DNA from: Aquificaceae bacterium
Lineage (GTDB): Bacteria > Aquificota > Aquificia > Aquificales > Aquificaceae
Length of the DNA: 64,000 nt
Direction: 5' to 3'
NCBI GenBank assembly: GCA_027079305.1
Contig: JALWVU010000070.1
Location: 1-64,000, forward strand
The translations under genes were made by a program, and so were the position numbers. Below, piece after piece: positions 41,882 through 49,275 of this stretch. The notes below the pieces were generated by a model. It was not told the origin of the DNA and did not search any database. It worked only from the letters and a program-made list of their open reading frames with translations. Every line of letters starts with the position of its first letter. Within the stretch, counting starts at the first letter, position 1.

Positions 41882-43137
41882 TGCCCCTTCTTCTGATCCT
41901 GATAGCCCTATCCTTCGCTTTCCCCCAGGAGGTCCTGCTCCTCACACCGAAGAAGGCGGTGGAGATAGCCCTTAAAAAGAGCAGGGAGATCGAGAGGATA
42001 AGGAAGGAGATCCTCTCTTTGGAGGACGTATACAGGGCGGAGAGGTGGGAGAGGTTCTCTCCGAAGATAGATCTCTTCGTGGACAAGGAGGGCCTCAACC
42101 TCTTCGGCCAGATCCTTCTCCTCGACTTCGGGAACAGGCTCGCCAGGATAAGGTCCGCCAAGATAAGCACAGATATAAAGAAGGAGCTTCTTAAAGAGTT
42201 CGAGAGGCAGGTGAAGATAAGGGTGGTCAGGCTCTTTATGGACATAGCCCTTGCGGAGAAGCTGGCGGAGGTGAGGAGGGAGGAGATGGCTGTCGCCTAC
42301 GTGAGGTTTGACAGGGAGAGGGAGAGGCTCGAGGAGGGGCTCTCGGACAGGGTCAGAGTCGCAAAGTGGGAGTCCACCTACAGGAGGTTCAGGGCTGGCC
42401 TGATGTCCGCCCAGAGGAGATACAACGAGACGCTTTACGAACTCAAAAGGCTCTTGGGCATAGAGGTGGAAAAGCCCGTGGAGGTGAGCCTGGATGAGCT
42501 CCTCAGCTTTGAGGTTCCCGAGAACGTGACCATAGACACGGACTACCTTCTAAAGAGGATCTCTGGAAACTACCTCCTGAGGGTGAAGAAGCTCGAGATA
42601 GCCTACTTCGAGAGCAGGGCCAAGGAGCAGAGGAGGATATTCTATCCTGAGCTCTATGGATACCTGGAGGTTAAGAACAGATACGAGAGCATGGACAGGT
42701 TCAGGACGGAGGGAAACGTGGTTCTGAGAATTCCCCTCTTCGACGGGAGGGCTTCCTTTTACAGGGAGAGGAGCTTCCTCGATCTCAAGAGGGCGGTTGA
42801 GGTGGAGAGGAGGGACATAGAGCAGAAATTAAAGAGGGATGTGCTCAGCGCTCCCTACGTGTGGGAGGAGCTCTACGCCAAGTATCAGGATGCGATCGCC
42901 TTCGACAACTGGGCCCAGGAGAACTTGGATCTCTCCCGTTCCAACTACGAGCTGGAGCTCGCCTTCGACCTCGGGTATGCGATGTCCACCAAGACAGAGG
43001 CGGAGAGGAGGGTCATGGAGGCCAAGTTCAATATAATACTCTTCCTCATGAGGCTCTACGATCTGATAGGCGAGGATCCCATGAAGGTCCTCGAGGGGAA
43101 GATACCTTTATTTACGGAGAAGGTGGAAGAGATATGA
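41878..43137 (+). CDS. TolC-like outer-membrane efflux protein
   Basis: A 419-residue protein with a signal peptide (1-17) and the long alpha-helical composition of the OEP/TolC family: residues 20-200 and 210-400 look like two homologous halves rich in Arg, Glu and Leu with short strand segments (KIDLFVDKEGLNLFGQILLLDFGNRLARIRSAKI; PELYGYLEVKNRYES in part) that would enter the membrane barrel. It forms a trimeric tunnel for efflux or secretion. It overlaps the preceding and following genes by 4 bp each. The next gene encodes a short adaptor, but no inner-membrane pump follows. Confidence 0.75.
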   Translation: MMPLLLILIALSFAFPQEVLLLTPKKAVEIALKKSREIERIRKEILSLEDVYRAERWERFSPKIDLFVDKEGLNLFGQILLLDFGNRLARIRSAKISTDIKKELLKEFERQVKIRVVRLFMDIALAEKLAEVRREEMAVAYVRFDRERERLEEGLSDRVRVAKWESTYRRFRAGLMSAQRRYNETLYELKRLLGIEVEKPVEVSLDELLSFEVPENVTIDTDYLLKRISGNYLLRVKKLEIAYFESRAKEQRRIFYPELYGYLEVKNRYESMDRFRTEGNVVLRIPLFDGRASFYRERSFLDLKRAVEVERRDIEQKLKRDVLSAPYVWEELYAKYQDAIAFDNWAQENLDLSRSNYELELAFDLGYAMSTKTEAERRVMEAKFNIILFLMRLYDLIGEDPMKVLEGKIPLFTEKVEEI

Positions 43138-43643
43138 AGTTGCTTTCCCTTCTCTGGCTTTTCGTTATGAGCTTCGTTCTCCTCGCCTTTTCAGGAGACC
43201 TGAAGGTCTACTCAATCGTCAAGGGCAAGGTGGTCAAGGTCCACGTCAGGGAGGGCCAGAAGGTCAGGAAGGGCCAGCTCCTCATGGAGATAGATCCCTC
43301 CCTCTACCTGGCGGAGAAGGAGAGGCTTCTGGGGAAGAAGAAGGAGCTCGAAGCGAGGCTCTGGAAGGTGGGAAGGGACTACAACAGGCTGAAGGAGCTC
43401 TTCGAGAGGGACCTCCTCGCGGAGACCGTCTTTGAGAACAAAAAGGTGGAATACGACACGCTCATGGCCCAGATCCAGCAGGTGGAGGGGGAGATAAAGA
43501 GGGTCGAGACCCTGATCTCCTACACCAAGATAGTTTCTCCCGTGGACGGAAAGGTGGTGAGCATCCTCACACCCGAGGGCTCCTACACCAACGGGGAGCT
43601 CCAGCCCCAGCCCGTTATAATCCTGAGGGCCTTCGGAAGGTAA
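43134..43643 (+). CDS. minimal membrane-fusion adaptor protein
   Basis: A 169-residue protein with a signal peptide (1-19) and the two halves of a biotinyl-lipoyl domain, VKGKVVKVHVREGQKVRKGQLLMEID near 29-54 (first half) and KIVSPVDGKVVSILTPEGSY near 132-151 (second half), separated by an alpha hairpin (about 60-130). The beta-barrel and membrane-proximal domains of HlyD/CusB-type adaptors are absent, so the protein is about half normal length. It overlaps the TolC-like gene by ATGA. It may serve with that protein and a remote pump such as the CusA-type gene at 4.7 kb. Confidence 0.75.
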   Translation: MKLLSLLWLFVMSFVLLAFSGDLKVYSIVKGKVVKVHVREGQKVRKGQLLMEIDPSLYLAEKERLLGKKKELEARLWKVGRDYNRLKELFERDLLAETVFENKKVEYDTLMAQIQQVEGEIKRVETLISYTKIVSPVDGKVVSILTPEGSYTNGELQPQPVIILRAFGR

Positions 43644-43653
43644 AATATTAAGC

Positions 43654-44175
43654 ATGAACACGGTAAAGGTGATAAACGGCGAGATAAGGAAGCTCAGGAA
43701 CAGGATATCCAGGATCGAGGAGGCCCTAAAGCACATCCCCAAGGAGATATCGGAGCTGGAAGCTCAGATAGAGCTCCTCAGGAGAGCCCTATTCCAGAAG
43801 GAGAGGGAGTCCCTCGAGGTGGTTAAGGAGCTCAGGAAACTCGAGCACGAGTTCACGGAGGTAAAGCAGAAGATATCCCATCACGACAAGCACCTGGGAA
43901 GGGCGAGATCCCCCAGGGAGTCGGAGAGGCTGATAAAGGAGAGGGACAGGCTAACCTCCAGGGCCTTCGACCTCAGCAACAGGATAGCGGAGCTCAGATC
44001 CAGATACGACCAGATCAAAGCTGAGGAGATGGACCTCTACAGACAGGAGCAGGAGCTGGAAAGGGAGCTCTGCAGGAAAAAGAGGGAATACGGAGCCCTC
44101 CTGAACGAGCTCAGGGGCCTGACCCAGCTCCTCGAGAGGAAGGTGAGGGAGATAGAGGAGAAGTTCAACCTCTGA
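43654..44175 (+). CDS. coiled-coil protein (zinc-ribbon-family type, ribbon missing)
   Basis: A 173-residue helical hairpin protein, nearly all Lys/Glu/Leu/Arg heptads. The pattern around LGRARSPRESERLIKERDRL near residues 85-104 (break between two long helices, with PRE and ERLxKE) resembles the CT398/CdsZ family, which usually ends in a C4 zinc ribbon; here no CxxC pair follows, and the only Cys is in LCRKKR. A TAAAAT box 7 bp before the ATG and no Shine-Dalgarno suggest its own leaderless start. It overlaps the OYE gene by one base. Confidence 0.6.
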   Translation: MNTVKVINGEIRKLRNRISRIEEALKHIPKEISELEAQIELLRRALFQKERESLEVVKELRKLEHEFTEVKQKISHHDKHLGRARSPRESERLIKERDRLTSRAFDLSNRIAELRSRYDQIKAEEMDLYRQEQELERELCRKKREYGALLNELRGLTQLLERKVREIEEKFNL

Positions 44176-45230
44176 TGTCCTCCCTCTTTTCCGAGATAAA
44201 GATCAGGGGAGTCACCTTCAGGAACAGGATCGTGATGTCCCCCATGTGCATGTATTCCGCCCGGGACGGCTTCGTCTCCGACTGGCACATAGTTCACTAC
44301 GCCTCGAGGGCGGTGGGAGGGGCTGGGCTGATAATCCTCGAGGCCACCGCGGTGGAGGAGAGGGGAAGGATATCCTCCCTCGACCTGGGGATATACAGGG
44401 ACGAGCATGTGGAGGGGCTCAGAAGGATAGTTCAGCTCTGCAGGGAACTGGGGGCCAGGGTGGGAATCCAGCTGGCGCACGCAGGGAGGAAGGCGGAGGA
44501 CTACCCTCCCTGGGAGAGGGAGAAGGTGAAGGTAAGGGGATCGAGGGATGCGATAGCCCCGAGCCCTATTCCCTTCGGGAAAAACTGGAGGACCCCCAGG
44601 GAGATGACCAAGAAAGACATAGAGGAGGTAAAGGAATCTTACAGGAAAGCCCTCAGGAGGGCGGTGGAGGCGGGCTTTGATCTGGTGGAGATCCACGCGG
44701 CCCACGGATATCTTATCCACGAGTTTCTGTCCCCCCTCACCAACAGGAGAAAGGACGAATACGGGGGCTCCTTCGAGAACAGGGTCAGGTTCCTCCTCGA
44801 GGTGGTCAGGATAGCGAGGGAGGAGCTTCCCGAGAGCACACCCCTTTCGGTCAGGATCTCCGCGGTGGACCACGTGGAGGGGGGATGGACGCTCGAAGAG
44901 AGCGTGGAGCTGGCGAAGCTCCTGAAGGAGGAGGGCGTGGACCTTGTAGACTGCTCCTCGGGAAGGATATCCCAGGAGGAGCGCTTTAAAGAATACCCTG
45001 GACACCAGGTTCCCTTTGCGGAGAGGATAAGGAAGGAAGCAGGCGTAAGAACGATGGCGGTCGGTATGATAAGAACTTACGAGCAGGCGGAGGAGATAGT
45101 CTCGAATGGCAGGGCGGATATGGTCGCGGTAGGGAGGGAGTTTCTCAGGGACCCATACCTGCCTCTCAGGTGGGCAAAGAATGCGGGCGTGGAGATAGAA
45201 GTGCCCAGACAGTATAGAAGGGCCTGGTAG
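44175..45230 (+). CDS. Old Yellow Enzyme family NADPH:flavin oxidoreductase (YqjM-like)
   Basis: An FMN ene-reductase of 351 residues with a TIM barrel. Motifs are RNRIVMSPMCMYSARDG near residue 17-33 (the Cys in SPMCMYS modulates the flavin in YqjM-type enzymes), QLAHAGRKA near 98, VEIHAAHGYLIHEFLSP near 173 (His pair binding the substrate oxygen) and the FMN phosphate site AVGMIRTYEQAEEI/ADMVAVGREFLRDP. YqjM-like proteins reduce activated alkenes such as enals under oxidative stress. It is followed by a flavodoxin-fold gene after 11 bp and shares the region with an HxlR regulator. Confidence 0.92.
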   Translation: MSSLFSEIKIRGVTFRNRIVMSPMCMYSARDGFVSDWHIVHYASRAVGGAGLIILEATAVEERGRISSLDLGIYRDEHVEGLRRIVQLCRELGARVGIQLAHAGRKAEDYPPWEREKVKVRGSRDAIAPSPIPFGKNWRTPREMTKKDIEEVKESYRKALRRAVEAGFDLVEIHAAHGYLIHEFLSPLTNRRKDEYGGSFENRVRFLLEVVRIAREELPESTPLSVRISAVDHVEGGWTLEESVELAKLLKEEGVDLVDCSSGRISQEERFKEYPGHQVPFAERIRKEAGVRTMAVGMIRTYEQAEEIVSNGRADMVAVGREFLRDPYLPLRWAKNAGVEIEVPRQYRRAW

Positions 45231-45241
45231 GAGGTGGCGGC

Positions 45242-45799
45242 ATGGGAAGGGTTCTCGTTCTCTACGACAGCAGGACGGGGAACACGGAGAAGATGGCCCG
45301 CCTCGTGGCGGAGGGTGCCAAGAGGGTTGAGGGGACCGAGGTCAGGCTCAGGTTCGTGGAGGAGGCCACCAAGGAGGACATTCTCTGGTGCCAGGGCATG
45401 GCGGTTGGAACGCCCACCAACATGGGTATAGTCTCCTGGAAGCTGAAGAGGTTCTTCGACGACGTTATGGGGGACCTCTGGGGCGAGATAGACGGTAAGG
45501 TGGGGTGCGCCTTCTCCTCCTCGGGAGGATGGGGAGGGGGAAACGAGGTTGCCTGCCTCTCGGTCCTTTACATGCTCATAAACTACGGCTTCCTCGTGTT
45601 CGGCCTACCCGACTACACGGGAAAGGGCTTCACCCTCCACTACGGCGCGGTCGTCGCGGGAGAACCGAGAACCGAAGCGGAGAGGGAGGCCTGCCTCAGA
45701 CTCGGGGAGAGGCTCGCCCAGTTCGTGGCGGTTCTATACGATGGAAGGAGGGAGCTTATAGACAGAATCAGGAGCTTTCCCGGAAAGTTTCCCTGGTAG
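45242..45799 (+). CDS. flavodoxin-fold protein (WrbA-like)
   Basis: A 185-residue protein with the FMN phosphate loop LYDSRTGNTEKMA at residues 6-18, and the isoalloxazine loops GTPTNMG near 57 and SSSGGWGGGNE near 92. It fits NAD(P)H:quinone reductases or flavodoxins of the WrbA/FldA group. GAGGTGG lies just ahead of the ATG. It follows the Old Yellow Enzyme gene in the same direction and converges on the HxlR regulator with a 32-bp overlap, so a shared redox role is likely. Confidence 0.85.
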   Translation: MGRVLVLYDSRTGNTEKMARLVAEGAKRVEGTEVRLRFVEEATKEDILWCQGMAVGTPTNMGIVSWKLKRFFDDVMGDLWGEIDGKVGCAFSSSGGWGGGNEVACLSVLYMLINYGFLVFGLPDYTGKGFTLHYGAVVAGEPRTEAEREACLRLGERLAQFVAVLYDGRRELIDRIRSFPGKFPW

Positions 45800-46124
45800 T
45801 CCCCATCTCCTTCATATACCTCTCGCCCCACCTGTGCATCGCCTCGAAGATCTCCTCCAGGCTCCTGCCCAGCTCCGTGAGGCTATACTCCACCCTCGGA
45901 GGGACCTCAGGGTAGACCTTCCTTCTCACAAGCCCAGCTCTTTCCAGCTCCCTCAGCTGTTTGGTGAGCATCTTTTGAGTTATGCCCGGGATAGACCTCT
46001 GGAGCTGGGAGAACCTCTTTGTCCCGGACATCAGCTCCCTCAGTATCAGTAGCTTCCACTTACCGCTTATCAGCTCTATCACCAGCTCCACGGGGCAGTG
46101 GAACTTCCTGCCATCGAGCCCCAT
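45768..46124 (-). CDS. HxlR-family transcriptional regulator
   Basis: A 118-residue winged-helix protein of the HxlR group: HCPVELVIELISGKWKLLILREL near residues 9-31, GITQKMLTKQLRELERAGLVRRKVYPEVPPRVEYSLTELG in the middle (quoted in parts: LTKQLRELERAGLV, VPPRVEYSLTELG). The conserved N-terminal Cys10 is the thiol used for quinone or aldehyde sensing in several HxlR proteins. Its neighbour genes encode an Old Yellow Enzyme and a WrbA-like flavoprotein, as in known HxlR/QorR-type loci. It overlaps the flavodoxin gene by 32 bp in opposite orientation. Confidence 0.88.
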   Translation of the reverse strand: MGLDGRKFHCPVELVIELISGKWKLLILRELMSGTKRFSQLQRSIPGITQKMLTKQLRELERAGLVRRKVYPEVPPRVEYSLTELGRSLEEIFEAMHRWGERYMKEMGTTRETFRESS

Positions 46125-46131
46125 CCTTAAG

Positions 46132-46145
46132 TATCCTGAAGGATA
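46132..46145. promoter_or_regulatory. candidate HxlR operator TATCC-TGAA-GGATA
   Basis: A perfect inverted repeat with five-base arms and a four-base spacer begins 8 bp upstream of the HxlR start codon. HxlR-family proteins often bind such short palindromes and repress themselves. CCTTAAG and CTTTAAGG flank it (46125-46131 and 46154-46161), giving a longer imperfect symmetry. Confidence 0.5.
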
Positions 46146-46228
46146 GTATATGACTTTAAGGTAAGTTCTTGACAGGATTTCTGCAAGGGTTAGAATTTCC
46201 CGAAAAGACCCGCAAGGAGGTGGGAAAG

Positions 46229-46423
46229 ATGGCCAGACTGGTCAAGTGCACCGAAAAAGGTCCCTACAAGCTCGAGGCGGGAGGAGAGACCTTCTGGATA
46301 TGCAGGTGCGGTCTTTCCAAGGACCAGCCCTTCTGCGACGGCTCCCACAAGAGAACCAAGGACGAGGAGGAGGGTAAGCTCTACATATACGACGAGAACT
46401 CGAGGGTGGAGGTAAGCCCCTGA
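46229..46423 (+). CDS. CDGSH iron-sulfur domain protein
   Basis: A 64-residue protein with the diagnostic pattern CRCGLSKDQPFCDGSH: Cys25, Cys27, Cys36 and His40 hold a 2Fe-2S cluster of the mitoNEET type. It is a redox or iron-sulfur-transfer protein, cytoplasmic, with no membrane anchor. AGGAGG at 46215-46220 and nine bases to ATG 46229 fix the start; the frame's earlier ATG at 46169 lacks a site. It is directly followed by a methyltransferase gene (ATG immediately after the TGA) and lies close to the HxlR/OYE redox group. Confidence 0.9.
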   Translation: MARLVKCTEKGPYKLEAGGETFWICRCGLSKDQPFCDGSHKRTKDEEEGKLYIYDENSRVEVSP

Positions 46424-46981
46424 ATGGTGTTCAAATTTCCAGAAGAGAACTGGCAGGTCCTTCTGAACCCCGAGAGGGAGAGCTGGCAGAGCGTTGGGGA
46501 GTTCTTCAGGGTAGCAGAGCCTGAGGAGAGTGAGGTCTGGGCGGACATAGGCTGTGGTCCCGGATACTTCACCCTTCCCCTCGCAAAGAAGGTGAGGAAA
46601 GTCTACGCGGTGGACTCCTCTCCCTTCATGCTCTCCAAGTGCCTTGAAAGGGCTAAGGAGGAGGGGATTGAGAACATAGAGACCGTAGAGTGCGACGAGG
46701 AGCATATTCCCTTAGAGGACAGAAGCGTGGACGTGAGCCTTCTGGCCAACCTCTTTCACGAGCTTTTGAGGCCTGAGAAGTTCATGGGAGAGGTGAGGAG
46801 GATAACCAGAAAGAGAGTGATAATCATCGACTGGCATCCCGTTCCCTCTCCCGCAGGTCCTCAGATCGAGGAGAGGATCCCTAAGGAAGAAGTCCTCGAG
46901 TTCATGGAATCAAGAGGTTTCAGGCTCCTCGAAGACAGCTCCGTCTTCCCCTACCACTACTTCCTGATCTTTGAATTGTGA
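46424..46981 (+). CDS. class I S-adenosylmethionine-dependent methyltransferase
   Basis: A 185-residue protein with the nucleotide loop VWADIGCGPGYFTLPLAKK near 36-54 (motif I), acidic motif YAVDSSPFML near 60, and motif with VDVSLLANLFHELLRPEKFMGEV near 103-125. It resembles UbiE-type and arsenite-type class I enzymes, but the Cys residues are few (GCGPG, SKCLERA, VECDEEH), so arsenite methylation is not supported. Substrate unknown. It begins one base after the CDGSH stop, in the same operon. Confidence 0.78.
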   Translation: MVFKFPEENWQVLLNPERESWQSVGEFFRVAEPEESEVWADIGCGPGYFTLPLAKKVRKVYAVDSSPFMLSKCLERAKEEGIENIETVECDEEHIPLEDRSVDVSLLANLFHELLRPEKFMGEVRRITRKRVIIIDWHPVPSPAGPQIEERIPKEEVLEFMESRGFRLLEDSSVFPYHYFLIFEL

Positions 46982-46992
46982 CAGCTTTTTCA

Positions 46993-47382
46993 TTAGTCCA
47001 GGAGGATTATACGAGGCCTTTTCTGTTTCAGGACCTTGAAGCTTCCATCCGTCGTATAGAACTTATCCGCACTCTTTACGCTTGTATAAATGAGCGTATC
47101 CACCGCAGGCAAACCAGTCCCGTAGCTTATGGAAGCCCCCTCCTCCGCTATGTGGACATCTATCGGAACCACTTCGCAGTTCAAGGTTATTGCCTCTTTG
47201 ACATCCTCCCACTCTGCTATTTTTCCAAACTTATGGAAGAGTCTCTTCAGTTCGAATAGGACAAGAGAAGAGGTGGTAGCCCTTATCTCTCCTCTCAAAA
47301 CCCTGTTCCATACATCAACAGCCCGCTCATTCCTCTCCAATACTCTGATAAAGAAACCCGTATCCAAGCCTACTATCTCCAT
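46993..47382 (-). CDS. PIN-domain toxin (VapC-type)
   Basis: A 129-residue single PIN domain ribonuclease. Acidic metal ligands are Asp7 (VGLDTGFF), Glu44 (LFELKR), Asp95 (PAVDTLIY) and Asp112 (YTTDGSF), which completes the four-residue set. VapC-type toxins usually cleave tRNA or rRNA and are silenced by the cognate antitoxin. It overlaps the ribbon-helix-helix gene upstream by 10 bp, the normal antitoxin-then-toxin order. Confidence 0.85.
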   Translation of the reverse strand: MEIVGLDTGFFIRVLERNERAVDVWNRVLRGEIRATTSSLVLFELKRLFHKFGKIAEWEDVKEAITLNCEVVPIDVHIAEEGASISYGTGLPAVDTLIYTSVKSADKFYTTDGSFKVLKQKRPRIILLD

Positions 47383-47609
47383 TCTTCGTTCCTCATGCGT
47401 GAAAGTTCCGTAAGGGCCTCTTGGGCTTCTTCTGTGGAGAATTTGATCTTAAACAGCTTTCTTCCCGCTTCCTTCTTCTTTCTCTCTATAAGAAACTCCT
47501 CGAGGGATCTGGATATAAGCTTTGAGAGGCTCGTCCCCTCACTCTTGGCGAGGCGTCTGAGCTCATCTACAAGCTTTTTGTCCATGGATATGGTTACCCT
47601 TTCTACCAT
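47373..47609 (-). CDS. ribbon-helix-helix antitoxin
   Basis: A 78-residue protein with the RHH/MetJ-Arc DNA-binding fold in its first 45 residues (VERVTISMDKKLVDELRRLA, TSLSKLISRSLEEFL) and a charged C-terminal tail (about 46-78, KIKFSTEEAQEALTELSRMR) suited to wrap the toxin. It precedes and overlaps the PIN toxin gene and probably represses the pair's promoter, located upstream of 47609. Confidence 0.82.
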   Translation of the reverse strand: MVERVTISMDKKLVDELRRLAKSEGTSLSKLISRSLEEFLIERKKKEAGRKLFKIKFSTEEAQEALTELSRMRNEEWR

Positions 47610-47681
47610 GGGATTATGATATTACATTCATAACATACCATCAAGGAAAGCGTCTCCCTCCTGTCCTTCGCAAGCCTGTGA

Positions 47682-47687
47682 TATAAT
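47682..47687 (+). promoter_or_regulatory. -10 box ahead of aspC
   Basis: A perfect TATAAT ends eight bases before the aspC ATG, so transcription would begin at about the start codon. GGAG at 47688-47691 could also act as a weak ribosome site if the start lies further upstream. Confidence 0.4.
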
Positions 47688-47695
47688 GGAGCCAA

Positions 47696-48874
47696 ATGCT
47701 CTCCGAGAGAGTAAAAACCCTCAAACCCTCCCCCACCATATCCCTTACCGCCAAGGTGAGGGAGCTCAAAAGCAGGGGTGTGGACGTCATAGGCTTCGGA
47801 GCAGGGGAGCCCGACATAGACACACCGGAGTTCATAAAGGAGGCCTGCGCGAAGGCTCTCAGGGAAGGCAAGACCAAGTATCCCCCTGCGGGAGGTATCC
47901 CGGAGCTCAGGGAGGCCCTCTCCGAGAAGCTGGAGAAGTTCAACGGAGTCCGCTACAAGCCCTCCGAGATCGTTGTGACCGTTGGGGCAAAGCTGGCCAT
48001 ATACCTGATACTCAGTGCTCTCATAAACGAAGGGGACGAGGTTCTCCTCCCCTCCCCCTACTGGGTCACCTACGAGGATCAGATAAGGCTCTGCGGTGGT
48101 GTTCCCGTGCTCGTTCCCACCTCCATGGGGGAGGGCTTCTCCCTCAAGTTCGAGGAGGTGGAGAAGAGGATAACCGAAAGGACCAGGTTGATCATAATAA
48201 ACTCCCCCACGAACCCTACGGGAATGGTATACAGGAGGAGGGAGATCGAGAGGATAGCGGAGCTCTGCCTCAAAAGGGGGATCTACATCCTCTCGGACGA
48301 GTGCTACGAGAGCTTGATCTTTGAGGACTCCGAGTTCTTCAGCGTGGCGAGCCTTTCGGAGGAGGTCAAAAGGATAACCTTCACGGTGAACTCCTTTTCC
48401 AAAACCTATTCCATGACGGGATGGAGGGTCGGATACGTGGCCTGTGAGGAGAGCCTGGCCAGAGTTCTGGTGAGCATAAACAGCCATCTGGTTTCCAACA
48501 CCGCCACCTTCGCCCAGTATGGAGCCCTTGAGGCCCTGAAGAATCCGGAGGGCGAGAGGTTCGTAAGGGAGGCAAGGGAGATATACAGGAGAAGGAGGGA
48601 GATCATATACGAGGCTCTAAAAGAAATTCCCGAAGTGAGAGTTCTGAAGCCGGATGCCACCTTCTATATATTCCCCGACTTTTCCTTTTACACCTCCAAA
48701 GTGGGAGGTGATGTTAAGCTGGCGGAATACCTTCTCGAAGAGGCTAAGGTGGCTGTGGTTCCCGGTTCCGCTTTCGGCGCGGAAGGTTTCTTCAGGTTCT
48801 CCTTTGCCCTGGAAGAGGACGGCATAAGGGAAGGTGTGAAGAGAGTCAAAGAAGCCCTCGAGAGCTTAGTGTAA
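47696..48874 (+). CDS. aspC: aspartate aminotransferase (class I PLP)
   Basis: A PLP transaminase of 392 residues linking oxaloacetate and glutamate to aspartate and 2-oxoglutarate. The lysine binding PLP is in NSFSKTYSMTGWRVGY near residue 230; the family motifs PTNPTGMVYRR near 170 (Asn) and SDECYESLIFED near 200 (Asp, Tyr) are present, with FRFSFALEED near the C-terminus. It groups with the thermophilic AspAT-Ib branch. It is convergent with the coiled-coil gene with 4 bp between. Confidence 0.9.
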   Translation: MLSERVKTLKPSPTISLTAKVRELKSRGVDVIGFGAGEPDIDTPEFIKEACAKALREGKTKYPPAGGIPELREALSEKLEKFNGVRYKPSEIVVTVGAKLAIYLILSALINEGDEVLLPSPYWVTYEDQIRLCGGVPVLVPTSMGEGFSLKFEEVEKRITERTRLIIINSPTNPTGMVYRRREIERIAELCLKRGIYILSDECYESLIFEDSEFFSVASLSEEVKRITFTVNSFSKTYSMTGWRVGYVACEESLARVLVSINSHLVSNTATFAQYGALEALKNPEGERFVREAREIYRRRREIIYEALKEIPEVRVLKPDATFYIFPDFSFYTSKVGGDVKLAEYLLEEAKVAVVPGSAFGAEGFFRFSFALEEDGIREGVKRVKEALESLV

Positions 48875-48878
48875 GCTC

Positions 48879-49178
48879 TCACTTCCTCATTATCTCCGAG
48901 AGCATCTGTATGACCGTATCTATCCTGTAGTTGGGCTGACCGATCTCCTGCCTAATTTCCTGACGGAGCTGGTTTATTTCGCCCCTCAGCTGTCCTATCT
49001 CATGTCTCACCTGTCCCACCTGCTCGTCTATCTTTTGGTCGAGTCTCGATATCCAACTCCTGAGCTGTCCTGCCTGTTCATCCATCTTCTGACCGAGCTG
49101 ATCTATCCTCTGGTTCATGTATCTGAAGTCTTGCTCCTGTCTGTCTTTAAGTTCCTTTATCTCCGCCCTTTCGAGCAT
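48879..49178 (-). CDS. coiled-coil protein with Gln/Asp-rich heptads
   Basis: A 99-residue coiled-coil protein with repeated units such as RIDQLGQKMDEQAGQLRSWI and RLDQKIDEQVGQVRHEIGQL, meaning the sequence likely grew by internal duplication. No signal peptide or membrane segment is visible. Small proteins of this type in Aquificaceae are often unannotated. It lies divergent to obgE with 97 bp between starts. Confidence 0.55.
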   Translation of the reverse strand: MLERAEIKELKDRQEQDFRYMNQRIDQLGQKMDEQAGQLRSWISRLDQKIDEQVGQVRHEIGQLRGEINQLRQEIRQEIGQPNYRIDTVIQMLSEIMRK

Positions 49179-49196
49179 GGCTCCTAATAAGTTACC

Positions 49197-49218
49197 TCGA
49201 CCCGCAACGTGCGGTCGA
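49197..49218. terminator. hairpin between the coiled-coil gene and obgE
   Basis: TCGACC-C-GCA-ACG-TGC-GGTCGA folds into a nine-base-pair stem with one bulged C and a three-base loop, followed on the forward strand by ACGCTTTTAAA. It lies between two divergent starts, so it is not an ordinary end-of-operon terminator; it may be a leader structure for obgE or a stabilising element. Strand cannot be decided. Confidence 0.4.
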
Positions 49219-49275
49219 CGCTTTTAAACAGCTCCCATCTTGATGAAAGGAAAGCCAGTTCTATCTTGAGTATTG

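Noticed and set aside
46424-46981. Arsenite methyltransferase (ArsM)
   Set aside because: The cysteine set needed for arsenite binding is missing.
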